Shown here: one piece after another, positions 11,291 through 23,074 of the stretch
Layout: every line of letters starts with the position of its first letter
Position numbering within the stretch: the first letter of the stretch is position 1
NCBI RefSeq assembly: GCF_000165425.1
Contig: NW_001799399.1
Location: 124,001-188,000, forward strand
Direction of reading: 5' to 3'
DNA length: 64,000 nucleotides
Source of the DNA: Paramecium tetraurelia
Lineage: Eukaryota > Ciliophora > Oligohymenophorea > Peniculida > Parameciidae
Position numbers and translations under genes: made by a program
Notes under the pieces: generated by a model
Seen by the model: only the letters and a program-made list of their open reading frames with translations
What the model was told of the DNA's origin: nothing
Databases searched by the model: none

Positions 11291-12847
11291 ATGATATTGA
11301 ATAAATTAAAATAACAACATTTTTGGTACATCAATAAAAATTGGAGGATAAAGAATCAAATTCTAATCATACAAATCGTAAGTTCAATTTTTGTATTTAT
11401 ACTATTAGCCTCTTCCATAATAATTAGTTAATTAATAATTTAGAAATCAATAGAAGAATCATCTGAAAAAATATTCGTCAAATAAACCTTGCAATAATTA
11501 AATAGTGTTTGGTTGCACAAAAATAATCTTTAGTAATTAATTAGGTCTGCATCATAACAAATTTAAATTGTCTAATCATTCAATCAATTTATTGAAAAAA
11601 CTAGTATTTTGACAATGATGCCTTTATAATGTCTGAATTAACCTAATACCAATGATTCATATTGCTATAGTTCATCATATTGCTTTGGGCTCTTTGGAGA
11701 TTGGTTTAATCAAACCCACCTTGATCAGTTAAGTTAAGTATTTGCAGTAACCTCCTTACTTACGCAATTTAGGATCGCTGTTGATAATACATAAGCCTTG
11801 TACTTTAGTCATGCCAACCAGGCATAATTTTATACAATAAATTAAGGCTTCTATTTTAACTAAGGATTCAAACCACACCTAAGGCCATGGTACTTATATC
11901 ATCTCAATTATACATTGAGTGTCCTTAATAATAGCAATCTAATTGTTTACGGAAAACCATATGAAATATTTACAGGAGGAATTAGAATCCCCATGACTTC
12001 TAACTTACTTAATATAGATTAAGGATTTGAAGGAGTAATTGCTAAAGATATAGATTTTAATTAAACTTCAGCTTTCAAATTGTTAGATTAAGAAACTACA
12101 TTAATAATAATTAATTGTTATGGTTAAGTAATTTATAGTAGACTTTATGATTAGTTAAATTAATCATTATATTCTATATTTGATGAGATTTATACTGGCT
12201 TTAACGAAACAGATTTTCAATAGATTATGAATTATCATAATCATAAGAATTTTTCAAATAGTTGCAATTTAATTCTAGAATAGGATAATGTCTTGTGTAG
12301 ATATAATTCTAAGTTAGATGATTTTTGCATAATTTAAACAGCATAAATTGCTAACACCCCCTACATTTTAGTATTATTCCAAGATTCTAAAAATATCAAA
12401 ATGACCTAAGAAGAATAATACAGCTTGATAAATAACGAATAAAGTAAAATTACATAGCAAAATATTATTATGTATTTGCTATTAACTTTATTTGTTCTAT
12501 TGATTGCATAATTGATGTCAAGCATAATGCTGAAATAGTTGAATCTATTGATCTGTTATACGAAATATAACATTTATGATAATTGGATATTCAATTTATC
12601 TAAGATGATAAATTTGAAATAAAAATATTTGATTCAATCTCAAGAAATAACAAATTTGTATTTTAGTGTTGTTGAATTGATCCATTATCGAAGACCTTCA
12701 AAAAAAAATAAGCAATGTTCTACCGAAGAGAGTAAGTAGTAGTATCCTTAATCAAGAAAACTCAAAAGAATTAAACAAATAAAGGAATTAGTAAATCAAA
12801 TTGAAGATTAGTAACTACAAAGCGAAAAAGAATTCTATAAGCTATGA
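11291..12847 (+). CDS. Two-pass membrane sensor with dCache-like extracellular domain
   Basis: 518 residues, no intron detected. A TM helix at about residues 35-57 is followed by about 340 extracytoplasmic residues with the double-Cache signature: FKPHLRPWYLYHLNYT (RPWY), then GKPYEIFTGGIRIPMTSNLL and VIAKDIDF. A second TM helix (MYLLLTLFVLLIAQLM) is followed by about 110 Lys/Gln-rich cytoplasmic residues with no cyclase, kinase or methyl-accepting domain. Known dCache domains bind small ligands such as amino acids and signal to an enzymatic domain. Here the output domain is missing, or a partner protein supplies it. A shortened paralogue is possible. It stops 135 bp before the DENN gene. Confidence 0.7.
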
Positions 12848-12982
12848 TTTGACCAAAAAATACTTTGATTTAATTAAATATTTTCTCATATTAAAGATCT
12901 AAGTTGAAGAACTTGCTCTTAAAAATGCTTAATATTCATTAGTTTGATTAATTATCATATAATTATTAACTAAATTAAATTA

Positions 12983-14506
12983 ATGTAAAATAACGATCCT
13001 ACTCAATTATATATGTTAACCAAGAAAACTAATGTAGATCACTTAGTTGGGTCTAAAGCATCTAGAGCACATACTAGTAAAATAAATTTAGCAATATTTA
13101 AGAAGTTGAAACAAAAGTGAGCTCATCAATTTCAAATTCTTAAAATAGTCAACGCAAAACCTCTTATTATAATAGGCCTCCATTGTCAACTAAAAACTCG
13201 TTTAGTGTTCATGTTGATACAGATGAAGGTGGTGGAGTTAAGAAAATTTAGAGTTATCAAAACATTAATAATAAGATGGAGAAATTTTCATAATAGAATA
13301 GACATCTAATTTGTAAATTTTATGAAGGCATTTATTTAATCGGAAATTCTACTCTTGGAAAAACTGATATACTTTATTAATATGGAGCATGTCATCTTGA
13401 ATAATTATTGCCAGATTTAGTATTTCCATATGGAGCTAAAGATGTGTAGAAGAAGTTATCTGATTCTTAAAGTGAAATCAATGAAATCCTTTATAAAAGA
13501 TTTGTATCCGAAAATAATCCAAACTGCTTCGTTTTACCAATTAAAACTTCAGAATCATTCGAAAAATAATGTTATAACTTAATTTATTATAGAGTATAAT
13601 AGTAATGAATTAGCTTATTGTATTTGTTTATCAATACAAGATGTTTGCCCATCGAAAAATAGTTATTTGAAGTGTGAAAGAGTTCTCTGTCTAGTTTCCT
13701 ATTTGCCTCTAATAAAATATTTTATTGATTTTCTGATAGAAGTCATGAGTATGAATTCAATTAATTAGATTGTGCCAAACAAGAGAGGTTTAACAATTTG
13801 ACATTCACATAATACATTCAAAAATGCCCTCTTTTTGAAACTCTCCCTATATAAATTCCAAGTAAATAAATACCATAATCCTATTATGACTATAATGAGT
13901 ACCATGTGAAATAATTAAAAATACTAAACAATGCTCTTAGTCTGGGATTGGTTGCAATAAATATCATTTTAGAGAGATCTGTGATATTTGTGGCCTAAAA
14001 TGTTTAATAATTAGGAGCAATTCTTATGCTGTTTCTCAAACACGTTAAATGGATTCATTAGATGGTGGCTTCAATCCCTCCAAAAAACATTGAATTATTG
14101 AATGTACCAGTACCCTTATTAGGTGGAATAGTACTAGATGATTATCAATGTATTGAATAATTAATTGATGAATATCCAAATGTTGTTTTTGTGGATCTTG
14201 TTAAGTTATATAATATTTAATTTTAGTTAGCATGTTCGAAATTCTAATGATTTCACTAAAAGTCTGATTTACATATTTTTGGTCAGATAACTACAAGGAA
14301 AGTCGCCATTTGAGATCGGTTAGATTTTAGGATCCTTCTAATAAAATCTAGTATCTGAGTCCACAAGGGACGAATACATAATGAAAGAGTTTAGATAAAC
14401 TTAGTACTTTCATGAGATGGATTAGATGAAATAATCTTTAAATGTAAGAAGTATTCCAACTTTTCACCAAATAAAAGTGTCGCAACAAACTTTTAGAAAG
14501 TTTTGA
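12983..14506 (+). CDS. DENN-domain protein (probable Rab GEF)
   Basis: 477 residues. After a Ser/Asn-rich N-terminus of about 100 residues, the uDENN block FYEGIYLIG...LPDLVFPYGA is followed by FVLPIKTSESFEKQ and LAYCICLSIQD (YCL strand), then the cDENN core VLCLVSYLPLIKYFIDFLIEV, and LLNVPVPLLGGIVLDD with NVVFVDLV. DENN domains exchange GDP for GTP on Rab proteins in membrane traffic. Four tiny introns, 13077-13102 (26), 13571-13592 (22), 13749-13768 (20) and 14205-14226 (22), are all required to join these blocks in one frame. The region after cDENN matches a dDENN position but is poorly conserved. The Rab target is unknown. Confidence 0.82.
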
Positions 14507-14713
14507 ATTAGTTTTATTTTTTGATAATTTTAAATTTTAATTTTTAATTTGCCATATCAATATATATATAGATATTTTTGATATTGTTCCAGAATATTGC
14601 TTTATAAATAATTTTAGATTCCCTAATTTTTTGATTTTATTAGAATATGTATTTACCAAGTTCAAATCGTGATATATATTTAGATACTTTATTCATTAAT
14701 ATTCAAAATTTTG

Positions 14714-16386
14714 ATGTATTAAAAACTTTGGATCCCCATCCCAAATGATTTTAAAGTCAACAATGAACGATTGTACATTTAAGGCGAATTTACCAAAGAA
14801 AATGGAAAGATAAGAGTTCTTTATGGCTATGATCAATATATACTTTAATCGAAAGTAACTGATTGTTAGCTATTTTAGAAAGCGTCCAAACCCAACAAGT
14901 GCCTAAAGCTTGAATTTGATACAAAATTTGAAATTTTGAGATAACCTATTCCAAAAAAAGATGAGGATGACGATAGTTTAGGTCCGATTATAGGCTTGCA
15001 ATTTTTGAGAGATTGTGTTGAAAATATGGTCAAGTTGAGATTGAATGCAAAAACACAACAAATAAATGAATGGAGATCCTTTCTTGGAGAAAGAATTAAC
15101 TAATGGTAATTTCATAGTATGTTCAGAGTTTTTAAAAAAATTGGAAAAGGGAACTTTGCATCTGTATTTAATTATCTTATTTAAGGTATATTAAGCTGAG
15201 AGGATAGAAGACAACCAATTAATGGCAATAAAAGCTTTTGCCAAATAGCCTGCTTATGCTGAAGAAAATGGAAAAAATGCAATAATTAATGAATTGACGA
15301 TAATGAGAAATCTTAATAACCTACATTTAATGAAATTATATGAAGTTTATGAGACTAATAATTCTTTGTACGTGGGTCTAGAACTATTAGAAGGTGGATC
15401 ATTGTATGATTTAATTAAGGATAAAGTCCTAATTAATACTAAGTAAATATAACAGATAGTTGTGGGCATCCTAGTAGGACTCTAAGATATGCATAAGAAA
15501 TAGATTATGCATAGGGATCTGAAATTAGAAAACATATTGTTCAAGAAACCAAAGTATTCATTCAACCATGTTATCTAGAAAAATGGAATCAGTCGTGATA
15601 GCTGACTTTGGATTGGCCACCTATGTTAATGAGCCAGTTTACTTGTATTGTAGATGCGGAACTCCAGGATTTGTGGCACCAGAAGTTATCAACATCAAGG
15701 ATATGAAATCTAAATATTCATCTATCTGCGACATTTATAGTCTTGGATTAGTATTTTATTTATTGCTTACTGGTAAATCTGCCTTTAATGGAAAAAGCTA
15801 TTCTACTGTAGTCAAATAGAATAGAGAGGCAAACATAGATTTTGATATCAAATAGTTATAGAATGCTCCTGGTTATGCTATAGATTTGCTTAAGTAAATG
15901 CTCGAGAGAGATCCAAATAAGAGAATCAATGCTGAAAGATGTCTAAATCATCCATTTTTATTTGAAACTGCTAAAGAGATCATGGAAGCAGAAAATCAAG
16001 ATTAAAATTTCGATGAAATTGATGAAAGTATTGAAATTTAATCAATGATGCATAAAATCAATGATGAGTAATATTTAATATATTTTAGATATTCAAAATT
16101 TGATGCAATCAGAAATATGAACTCTCCACTATAATCACCTAAATAATCTCCAGGTTTAGTTATGTAAAAATAGATTAAATAACAAAAATAAATTGATTCG
16201 TAAAAGGCATTCGGAGCTGAATCACCATTAATTAAAGGGAAAATTGAGTCTATCGATAGTGCTTAGACTATTGGTACCCCAACTAAAAGATCTAGTATAC
16301 TATAGCCATCACCCTAAATAAAACCATCGAAATTTTCGAAACAGGGTCAGAACAACCCTTTATTAAAATATTCGAAAAATGATTGA
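14714..16386 (+). CDS. Ser/Thr protein kinase with N-terminal PH-like extension
   Basis: 534 residues. About 135 N-terminal residues (beta-rich: LYIQGEFTKEN, RVLYGYDQYILQ, then an EWRSFLGERINQ helix) look like a PH-type fold, as in many ciliate kinases. The kinase domain follows: KKIGKGNFASVY, AIKAF lysine, HRDLKLENIL (about residue 258), ADFGLATY, CGTPGFVAPEV, DIYSLGLVFYLLLTGKSAF and DPNKRINAERCLNHPF. All catalytic residues are present. It resembles CaMK-group kinases but has no visible calmodulin-binding helix or EF-hands. The tail is Ser/Pro/Gln-rich. Introns: 15164-15185, 15554-15578 and 16068-16088 (22, 25 and 21 nt); the third keeps the frame and is inferred from its boundary sequence. 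Confidence 0.87.
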
Positions 16387-16946
16387 ATAGATCAAATGTA
16401 AAAAATATTAAATTTGAGTTTTCTTTCTGATCTGTTTCTAATTTTATTATCAAAACTATTATTTTTAAATAGATCAATATATAAGATTGGACTCTTAGGA
16501 AAATTAAATTATTTCCCCTTTGAAATCTTAATAAATAAGTTGACAAACAAGTTCTAATGGACCCTTTTATTATACTTATAGTGAGTATCATTAGCTTACC
16601 TTATTTTATCAATGTTAGAAATAAATCTATAACTTGTAAAAGATATGTAACAAAAATGATAATAGAAGTTCAATTAATTCAAGATCATTGAAAGTACTAA
16701 TTCTTTGCGTGCAAATGAGCTGGGCAGAAAGTGATTCTGAAGTATATTTATAGAAGTTATCGATTGAAATAAATTGAACTATCAAAAATAGTATTTAAAT
16801 ATCATCGATGATTTAGATCTAGAAATAAAGGTAATGAGGAGATCTATAGAATGTTCAAAGGATTCACATTTAGATGATCACAATATTAAAATCTGCCTTT
16901 ATATATTTGCTTAGTTTTTGTTTATTAGGTGATATAAATATTAATT
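16387..16946. other. Gap between convergent genes; short unassigned ORF
   Basis: AT-rich. The longest plausible plus-strand start (MSWAESDSEVYLQKL, near 16718) reaches a TGA after about 20 codons. Downstream, the frame beginning LEIKVMRRSIEC looks weakly coding, but I cannot join the two with a canonical intron. It may be a degraded small gene; nothing is called. Confidence 0.25.
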
Positions 16947-17374
16947 TCAAGAGGCTTCTTTTTTTTCTATTTATTATTCTACTATTTAAACATACTTTTT
17001 GTTAGAATCTATGTCTTCTGGTTGTTTAACTATTTTCATAGAGTGTTGAAGAGGATTCCATTTGTCCATTGAGATTAGGGAGTTATCTGATGCAGAATTC
17101 AAATAATAAATATTATATGCTATTTTCAAGTGATATTGATTTCTCCCAAATTCCAATTTGATTGGTTTTTTTTAAATGTGTTTCGATTTTTTCTGAATTT
17201 AGGCTTATTTCAGATGATGATTATTCTTTTTATGATATTGCTTTTTTCCTTTGTGAAAACCTAATATAATGATTACTAACTTTTATTGATGTCTGTCACC
17301 AATTCATGAAAAGTTCGCACAATTTCATAAAACTCTGAGTCATTTCGAAATTTTTGTTTTTCTACTTCAGTCAT
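16947..17374 (-). CDS. Small Lys/Gln-rich protein, function unknown
   Basis: 135 residues after removal of one 20-nt intron (17261-17280). The N-terminus MTEVEKQKFRNDSEFYEIV is helical and charged. The middle is His/Lys/Gln-rich (about residues 32-65), and the C-terminus has natural composition (MDKWNPLQHSMKIVKQPED, EQQIEKKEAS). No signal peptide, TM helix or recognised motif. It ends 560 bp from the convergent kinase gene and starts 105 bp from the divergent CFAP97-like gene. Sequence composition and the clean single-intron model support a real gene; no function can be given. Confidence 0.6.
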
Positions 17375-17479
17375 TTAATTTATTTATAATGTGGAACCTC
17401 ATTTACTCTAATCCTATATGTTTCAAAAAAAAAATAGCTCAAGTATTATACTTCCATTAATTATGTAAAGGAGCAACTC

Positions 17480-18309
17480 ATGCATTTGAATAATATCCAA
17501 AATTCTAAGCCACTTGTCAACAACGCATAACCATGGAAACCAGGACATTCGATATCAAGATTAGTCAACAAATACACAAATAGTAAGATCTAGAGCATAT
17601 GATTTAGCCAATGATTAAGAAATCATGGACAAAAACAGCAAATTGCTCAGAAAAATGATGGAAATCCAATAGAGAAATAGCGCATTGAAGTAACCTCCAA
17701 CACATGGTTCATTGGAAGCATTAAGAAGAAGGGAACAAGTCAAGATAAGCTCAGAGAACTAAACCATTTTAAAGCGTTTACAATCGGCTAGTTCAGCCTA
17801 CTCCAAGAAAACCTGGGTAAATGATATTGAAAGAGTTAAAAAATATAGAGACAATTTACAACGAAGAACAAGTATTATCATCTATCAATTCAGGAACAAA
17901 TGATGATTTCAATATATTAGCAGTTTAAGAACAAGTCAAACGCAATTTTACCAGTTAATCTTCCTCTAGAAGTATCTCATCTAAATTTATTTAGAACTTA
18001 AAACAAGTTAAGGACCTAGAACTTAGACATATGAGTCATTAATTTGATATATAGATATTTATTCAAATAATTTTCAAGTTTCTTTTTTATGGAATAGCAG
18101 TTTTAAATATTTTTTTTATCCCATGTTGGTTAAAATCTCTTAGGTTTATTGCAAGGTATGCACAGAAGAGTTACTGTTTTTATTTCTGCTTTTGGTCAAT
18201 TATCTTATTCTTATTGGAGAATCTCCTTTAAAAGAAAATAGAGGAGTATTAGAATAAGATTGAATAGAATCAACTAGAGGATTTGATTAAATAGAAGGCA
18301 ACTGTTTGA
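17480..18309 (+). CDS. CFAP97/hemingway-domain protein with an unexpected TM tail
   Basis: 260 residues as read. Residues about 35-135 match the CFAP97 (KIAA1430/hemingway) pattern: NSKLLRKMMEIQQRN, SLEALRRREQVKISSENQ, TILKRLQSASSAYSKKTW, then a conserved helix. This family is linked to motile cilia and sperm flagella. Introns of 25 nt (17583-17607) and 22 nt (17872-17893) are needed. From about residue 175 the frame continues without TGA into two hydrophobic segments (FKFLFYGIAVLNIFFIP and CFYFCFWSIILFLLE) and a charged coil. That tail is not known in CFAP97 proteins, so it could be a second gene with a missed start or an intron I did not see. It ends 25 bp from the convergent CNB gene. Confidence 0.7.
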
Positions 18310-18334
18310 TTAATTCAAATTCTTTTGAGGTTTA

Positions 18335-19481
18335 TCATTCTTATTACTTGATTTCCTCCATTTTTTCTAGAAATTGAAGCAATCTTGGATCTTATTCTCT
18401 CAGTCTTTAATATAAGGTTTTCTTATTCTCTTTCTTAACAATTTTAGATTCTATCAAATTTAGCAAAGCCTTCCCTCTCTCACTCTAAAATTCCTAAACA
18501 TTCGGTTCTATTGATGTGTCAGTGCTTTTTATTTTGACATGTATAGATTTAAGGTGCATTTTGGATCTACTTCGTCTACTAGATAATGGAATGCTTAAAG
18601 TGGAGATATTTTGTTTGATGATTTCATCATAAGAGTTAATCCTATTCTAAACGTTTTGATTGATCATAATCTTAAATTGGGTATCATAGATCATCAATTG
18701 TGAGAATGATAGTTTATTTATTTCCAATAAAATGGCTTCATTGCTAATACATTGTATTCTATATTGACGTAAAGATTTCAACACAATTTCTATTTCTCCA
18801 AAGTAATCTCCTTAGGACAACAGTATCAGAGGATAGAATTTTTTCTAATGTTAGAACAATACCTAGAATTCTCCTTGCAAGACAATGTACCAATTATTTG
18901 CTTCTTGATCAATATCAAATACAATTTAATGATTGATGTAATTTACGGTTTGACTCTTTTAGCATATTTATTCAATGAAACTACTCTATTAAATTCTTAT
19001 ACCTTATTGACAATTATGAGAAAAATGGATATTATAGTAATTCATTCAATAAAGACATTGTGATATTTTTCTTTTTCACAATTTTATAGAAATTGTCTTT
19101 TGTTACATAACAAATTAATGATGGTTTCAATGCTGAAAACCAATGCTTACACGCTTAACGAGTAAGAAAATAAATTTCACCGATAGCATTTTTCTCTGGG
19201 ATAATCTCGTAGTTTTTATCTCTTTTCGTTTGATGTTTTCCTATTAATCCATACATAAATAAGTATAATGAATTAACAGGTCTCCCTTATTCTAATATAA
19301 TCTCATCTTGTTGATAAATCTTAAATTAGACTAAGGCTGCCAATTTTTTCATAAATCCTTGACCCTGAGTTGAATCAAATTATCTAAGAAACGGGACTTC
19401 TTATAGATATTTACAAATCAGTTCAGGTATCCTATCGGAAGCTGATAATAATTGCACTAATATTTATTATTCTTATTACAT
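18335..19481 (-). CDS. Protein with two cyclic nucleotide-binding-type domains
   Basis: 371 residues, one 31-nt intron (18954-18984). Two consecutive CNB folds can be followed. The first has YQQDEIILEQGRPVNSLYLF with IIPEKNAIGEIYFL; the second has IVFDIDQEANNWYIVLQGEF with LLSQGDYFGEIEIV. In PKA regulatory subunits the phosphate-binding cassette reads FGELAL..PRAAT. Here the Gly-Glu is kept (IGEI, FGEI) but the Arg/Ala part is weak, so nucleotide binding may be lost. There is no kinase or channel domain and no clear inhibitor site, so it is neither PKG nor HCN. The C-terminal 110 residues are basic and coiled-coil-like. Start chosen at the first ATG in frame. Confidence 0.75.
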
Positions 19482-19754
19482 AAAATTTTAGCAAAATTTT
19501 ATTCTGGTAGATGAAAATAATGTGATATATGATTTATTATGATGATGTTCTTTAAAATACTCTCAAAATTTTAATATATAAGATTTATCACTTCCTTCTA
19601 CAAAATGAAATATTTCATTTTTATAAATGAAAAACAATTCATGATGTTTGAAAAAGAAAATTAAGAGATTTACCTATAAAGAAAATTAAACATTAATAAA
19701 TTTAAACAGTTTCTTATGTCTTATATTAATTTTTTATTTATTTATTTCTATAAA

Positions 19755-20463
19755 TCATATTAACACTTTAATTCTAGGTATATTAAATATTGAACTAATT
19801 AGTTTCAAGGTTTAGAAATATTCATCTTAAGGATCTTGCTTCAATTTTGAGTAGAAATCCTCAAACTCTAATGGTATTGATGAATTCTCAATTTTATTTA
19901 ACACCTTATATTTATCTATCTAAACCTTTACCTTGTTTTATAGTTCAACAGGAATATTCTATAAATTGATTCTATTGGCAGATATCAGACCATCATAATC
20001 TCCGTCTAAGAGTTTAAAAAGTTTTTTTACGACAACTTTATCAGTTGGTAGGTCATCATGAACTTAAACATTAGAGGGTGATTTGGAGATCTTTAGGTTT
20101 TGCTGACTTGTTTTCAATCTATTAGGACTTGGAGTTGTTAATTTTTATTATAATTCTAGATGATTTTACTTTAAATTCCGCAAATAATTAGGTTGTTATC
20201 GTGTGTCCTTAAATAATTGAATAGGTTACATACGTGACTATCTTCATTTCGTCATATGCCTTCATTTATTTTAAGATGCCATTGGAGATTATTTGTATCA
20301 TTTTTGGCTATAGATTATTTCTTGTAACAAAGGCAGATGCTTCTTATTGGGGATCTGTGTGTCTATATATAATCAATTAGTCTGATCTATTTTATCCTAA
20401 ATCCATAGTAATTTGGATTAATGGTTGCTGATGCCCTTTAGCCATTTTATTTTTGTAATTCAT
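19755..20463 (-). CDS. EF-hand-like protein of a ciliate family
   Basis: 228 residues, one 22-nt intron (20208-20229). The N-terminus MDLGQNRSDQLIIYRH with a following AFVTRNNL helix resembles the short ubiquitin-like start found on many Paramecium proteins. A Ser/Pro/Gln-rich linker precedes KKLFKLLDGDYDGLISANRI, an EF-hand-type loop with D-x-D-x-D-G spacing, followed by a partner helix LEFEDFYSKLKQD. A single hand without a clear mate suggests weak or lost Ca2+ binding. Two in-frame ATGs (20463 and 20445) are possible; I chose the outer one. The start is 13 bp from the divergent RAP gene, so the two must share promoter DNA. Confidence 0.65.
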
Positions 20464-20476
20464 TTTATTAAATTTA

Positions 20477-23074
20477 ATGCTGCGATTTGTGGTAAAATAT
20501 GGATTTCATGAAAAGACATTTATCAATCAATTTTTGTCAGCTTCTGTAAAATCGCATTTACATTTGGAATTAAAAGAAAATATCAATCAGGTTCAAAATT
20601 TGAACACCTTAATAGGTGTGATTGATACATCATATAAAACTAACTAAATAATTCCATTAGATCTATTGAAATTGGTATTATAAAGATCAACTGAATTAGT
20701 TTAAGTGGAGAGCAATTTGGAATATTTGAAAGGACTGTTATTAACACTCTCGATAAACAGAATTGAAAATAGATAATTGAATTAAACAATTCTTGATGTG
20801 GTGATGTAGAATTATCAAAAGTTCTCTGAAGAGCATTTAATAACAATTACAGAGACCATCATTTACAACAAACTCAATTAGAAATATAAAATCAAAGATG
20901 TTTCTATATTATTTGAGCAGATGGCTATAAACTTATAAAATAGCGACTCCCAAATATATAATCAACAGATAATGCTTCAATTACCAAAACTTATCAATCT
21001 ATCATAACACGTAAGACATAACAAATTGATTCATGAAATATTGGCTACAATATATGGTCTATTGCATTAATTAAAGCAGTTTTACAATCAAGAATTAAAT
21101 ACTGAATACCTCGGTCTATCTTTACAAATGTGTCACGTTATGGATACTCTGGAAATTCTATTTCAAAATCCTTTAATAGTAAGTGCCCAAAAGAAATAAT
21201 AAAAAAAACTATAATAATAATTTATGGATCTTATTAATTAATCATTCACTGAAAAAAATATGATAGAAACTCAATTTTCAGTATAACACATTAGTTCAAT
21301 CTTAAATTTTGTTAAAAAGTATCCTAAATCTCCACCTATCTCAATTCCACCTTAAATTCATAATTTAATAGGCAACATTTATATCAGTTTAGTCAATGAG
21401 TACACAACAAATTAGAAGTAGAAAATATTGAAAACATTGATAGATTATAATAGTTTAGCTTACTTTTTGACTAAAACGAGCAAGAATTTCTATTTGTAAG
21501 ATTAGGATTACAAAGTTATACATTTCTTAGTTGAATCAGAAAACAACCTTTTTATTCTTGCAAAAACACTTGAAACAATATCAACTAATGTACAAAATCA
21601 TAATGATTTGCATCACAATCCGAATAATAAACAACATCATCATCATCATGAACATCCAAAATTAAGAGATCCAGTTTTATAATTAATTGAATCCAAAATA
21701 AGACAATTGATGCAAAATCATTTAAATCCAAGTGATTCATTAGTCATAGCATTCTAATCCTTAATTAGAATAGAAGATTATTCTCCAAAATTGGCAACAT
21801 ATTTAGAGTATTTTGCCTATGGATAGGTATTAAACTAATTGAAGTGGGTAGATTTTATTGTAAAATTCATACCAAGTTTAGGAATACTAAGTAAAAGGTT
21901 AACTCAATAATTTTATATGTCAGTATAATAAAATAATAGTGATTAATTTAAATAATTGTCAGATGTATGGGAAAAGGTATTAGCAATCTTAATGAAAAAA
22001 ATAGATTATATAGAATCTAATAAAATCCCTATTATTCTATTTTATTTGAGTTAAGCTAGCAAACTTGATCTAAAAGAAGTCTCCAAATTGTTACATATAA
22101 TCAAAAAATCAACAGACTTTACAAAATTCAATAACTAATAAATCTGTGAAATATTTTACTCCTTTAGTAGATTAAATTATTAGGATACAGAATTTTATTT
22201 TGAGTTGATTAATAAATTAGTTGACAAAGAATTAACTATAGATTAAGTAATCCTAATTTATTCAGGATTAATTATTAATAAATTATACAACTCAACCTTC
22301 ATTTGTTAATTGTAAGATCATCTTAAAATCAAAGATTTTAATGAGAAGAATATGTTGAGTTATCTACAAGCTCTGCTCACATTACAATTCGAACCAAAAC
22401 CAGCGATTTTGGAAGCAATAACTACATAATTTTATAAATCTAAAAATACTGAGTTTGTTGTAGGATGTGCTACATCCTTATTGTAATATTAATACGATTA
22501 AAAAGTATTAGAACATTATAATACTTTCATCAAAAATTAACACGAACTTTATATTAAATCACCATTCTATGCACATTAATTACATGTTTTATTTATGAAA
22601 TTGAAACATGTAGATCAAATTAATTAAGATCTCTTGTAAGATATTACCAAAGTACTCTAAGAATCAAAGATAAGTTTAGCTAAATACCATTTATAAATGA
22701 AATAAATAACAAGGAGTCAGATGGAATTAGATATTATTGAATAATTCAAAAAATTATTGGATTTTGAAAGATTAGAATAATAAGCCAAATTAAGTGACTA
22801 TAAATTTACTGATTAATATGATCCCATAGAAATTCCTAATATCGAAAATTTAATACCTTATTAAATAGATTTTAAAGTAGGTGATTACTGTTTTGAAATA
22901 AATGGACCAAAACACTATTTATAAATTTGGCCAGAAAAATAATATAAATTAGATGGATGGACTATGAAAAAGAAATAACTTTTAGAGAGCATTGGCTTTA
23001 AATATATTGAAGTGAATCATGAGCAGTATAAATAAAAAGGATTAGAGTATTTGAAGCAATTTTAGTCAATCTGA
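20477..23074 (+). CDS. RAP-domain protein (probable mitochondrial RNA-binding factor)
   Basis: 865 residues, no intron. Most of the length is helical repeat sequence rich in Gln, Leu and Asn, as in FASTK/OPR-type proteins. The C-terminal 60 residues form a RAP domain: VGDYCFEINGPKHYLQIW, YKLDGWTMKKKQLLESIGFK and YIEVNHEQY, with the endonuclease-like E-I-N-G-P and K-x-x-x-L features. RAP proteins act in organellar RNA maturation. A short polyhistidine run (HHHHHEH, near 21632-21655) sits in a disordered loop. The N-terminus MLRFVVKYGFHEKTF is basic and hydrophobic, compatible with mitochondrial import. It starts 13 bp from the neighbour's start codon. Confidence 0.85.

Noticed and set aside
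16292-16591. 99-codon minus-strand ORF at the end of the kinase gene
   Set aside because: It overlaps the kinase tail and the A/T-rich 3' region and has no protein-like motif.
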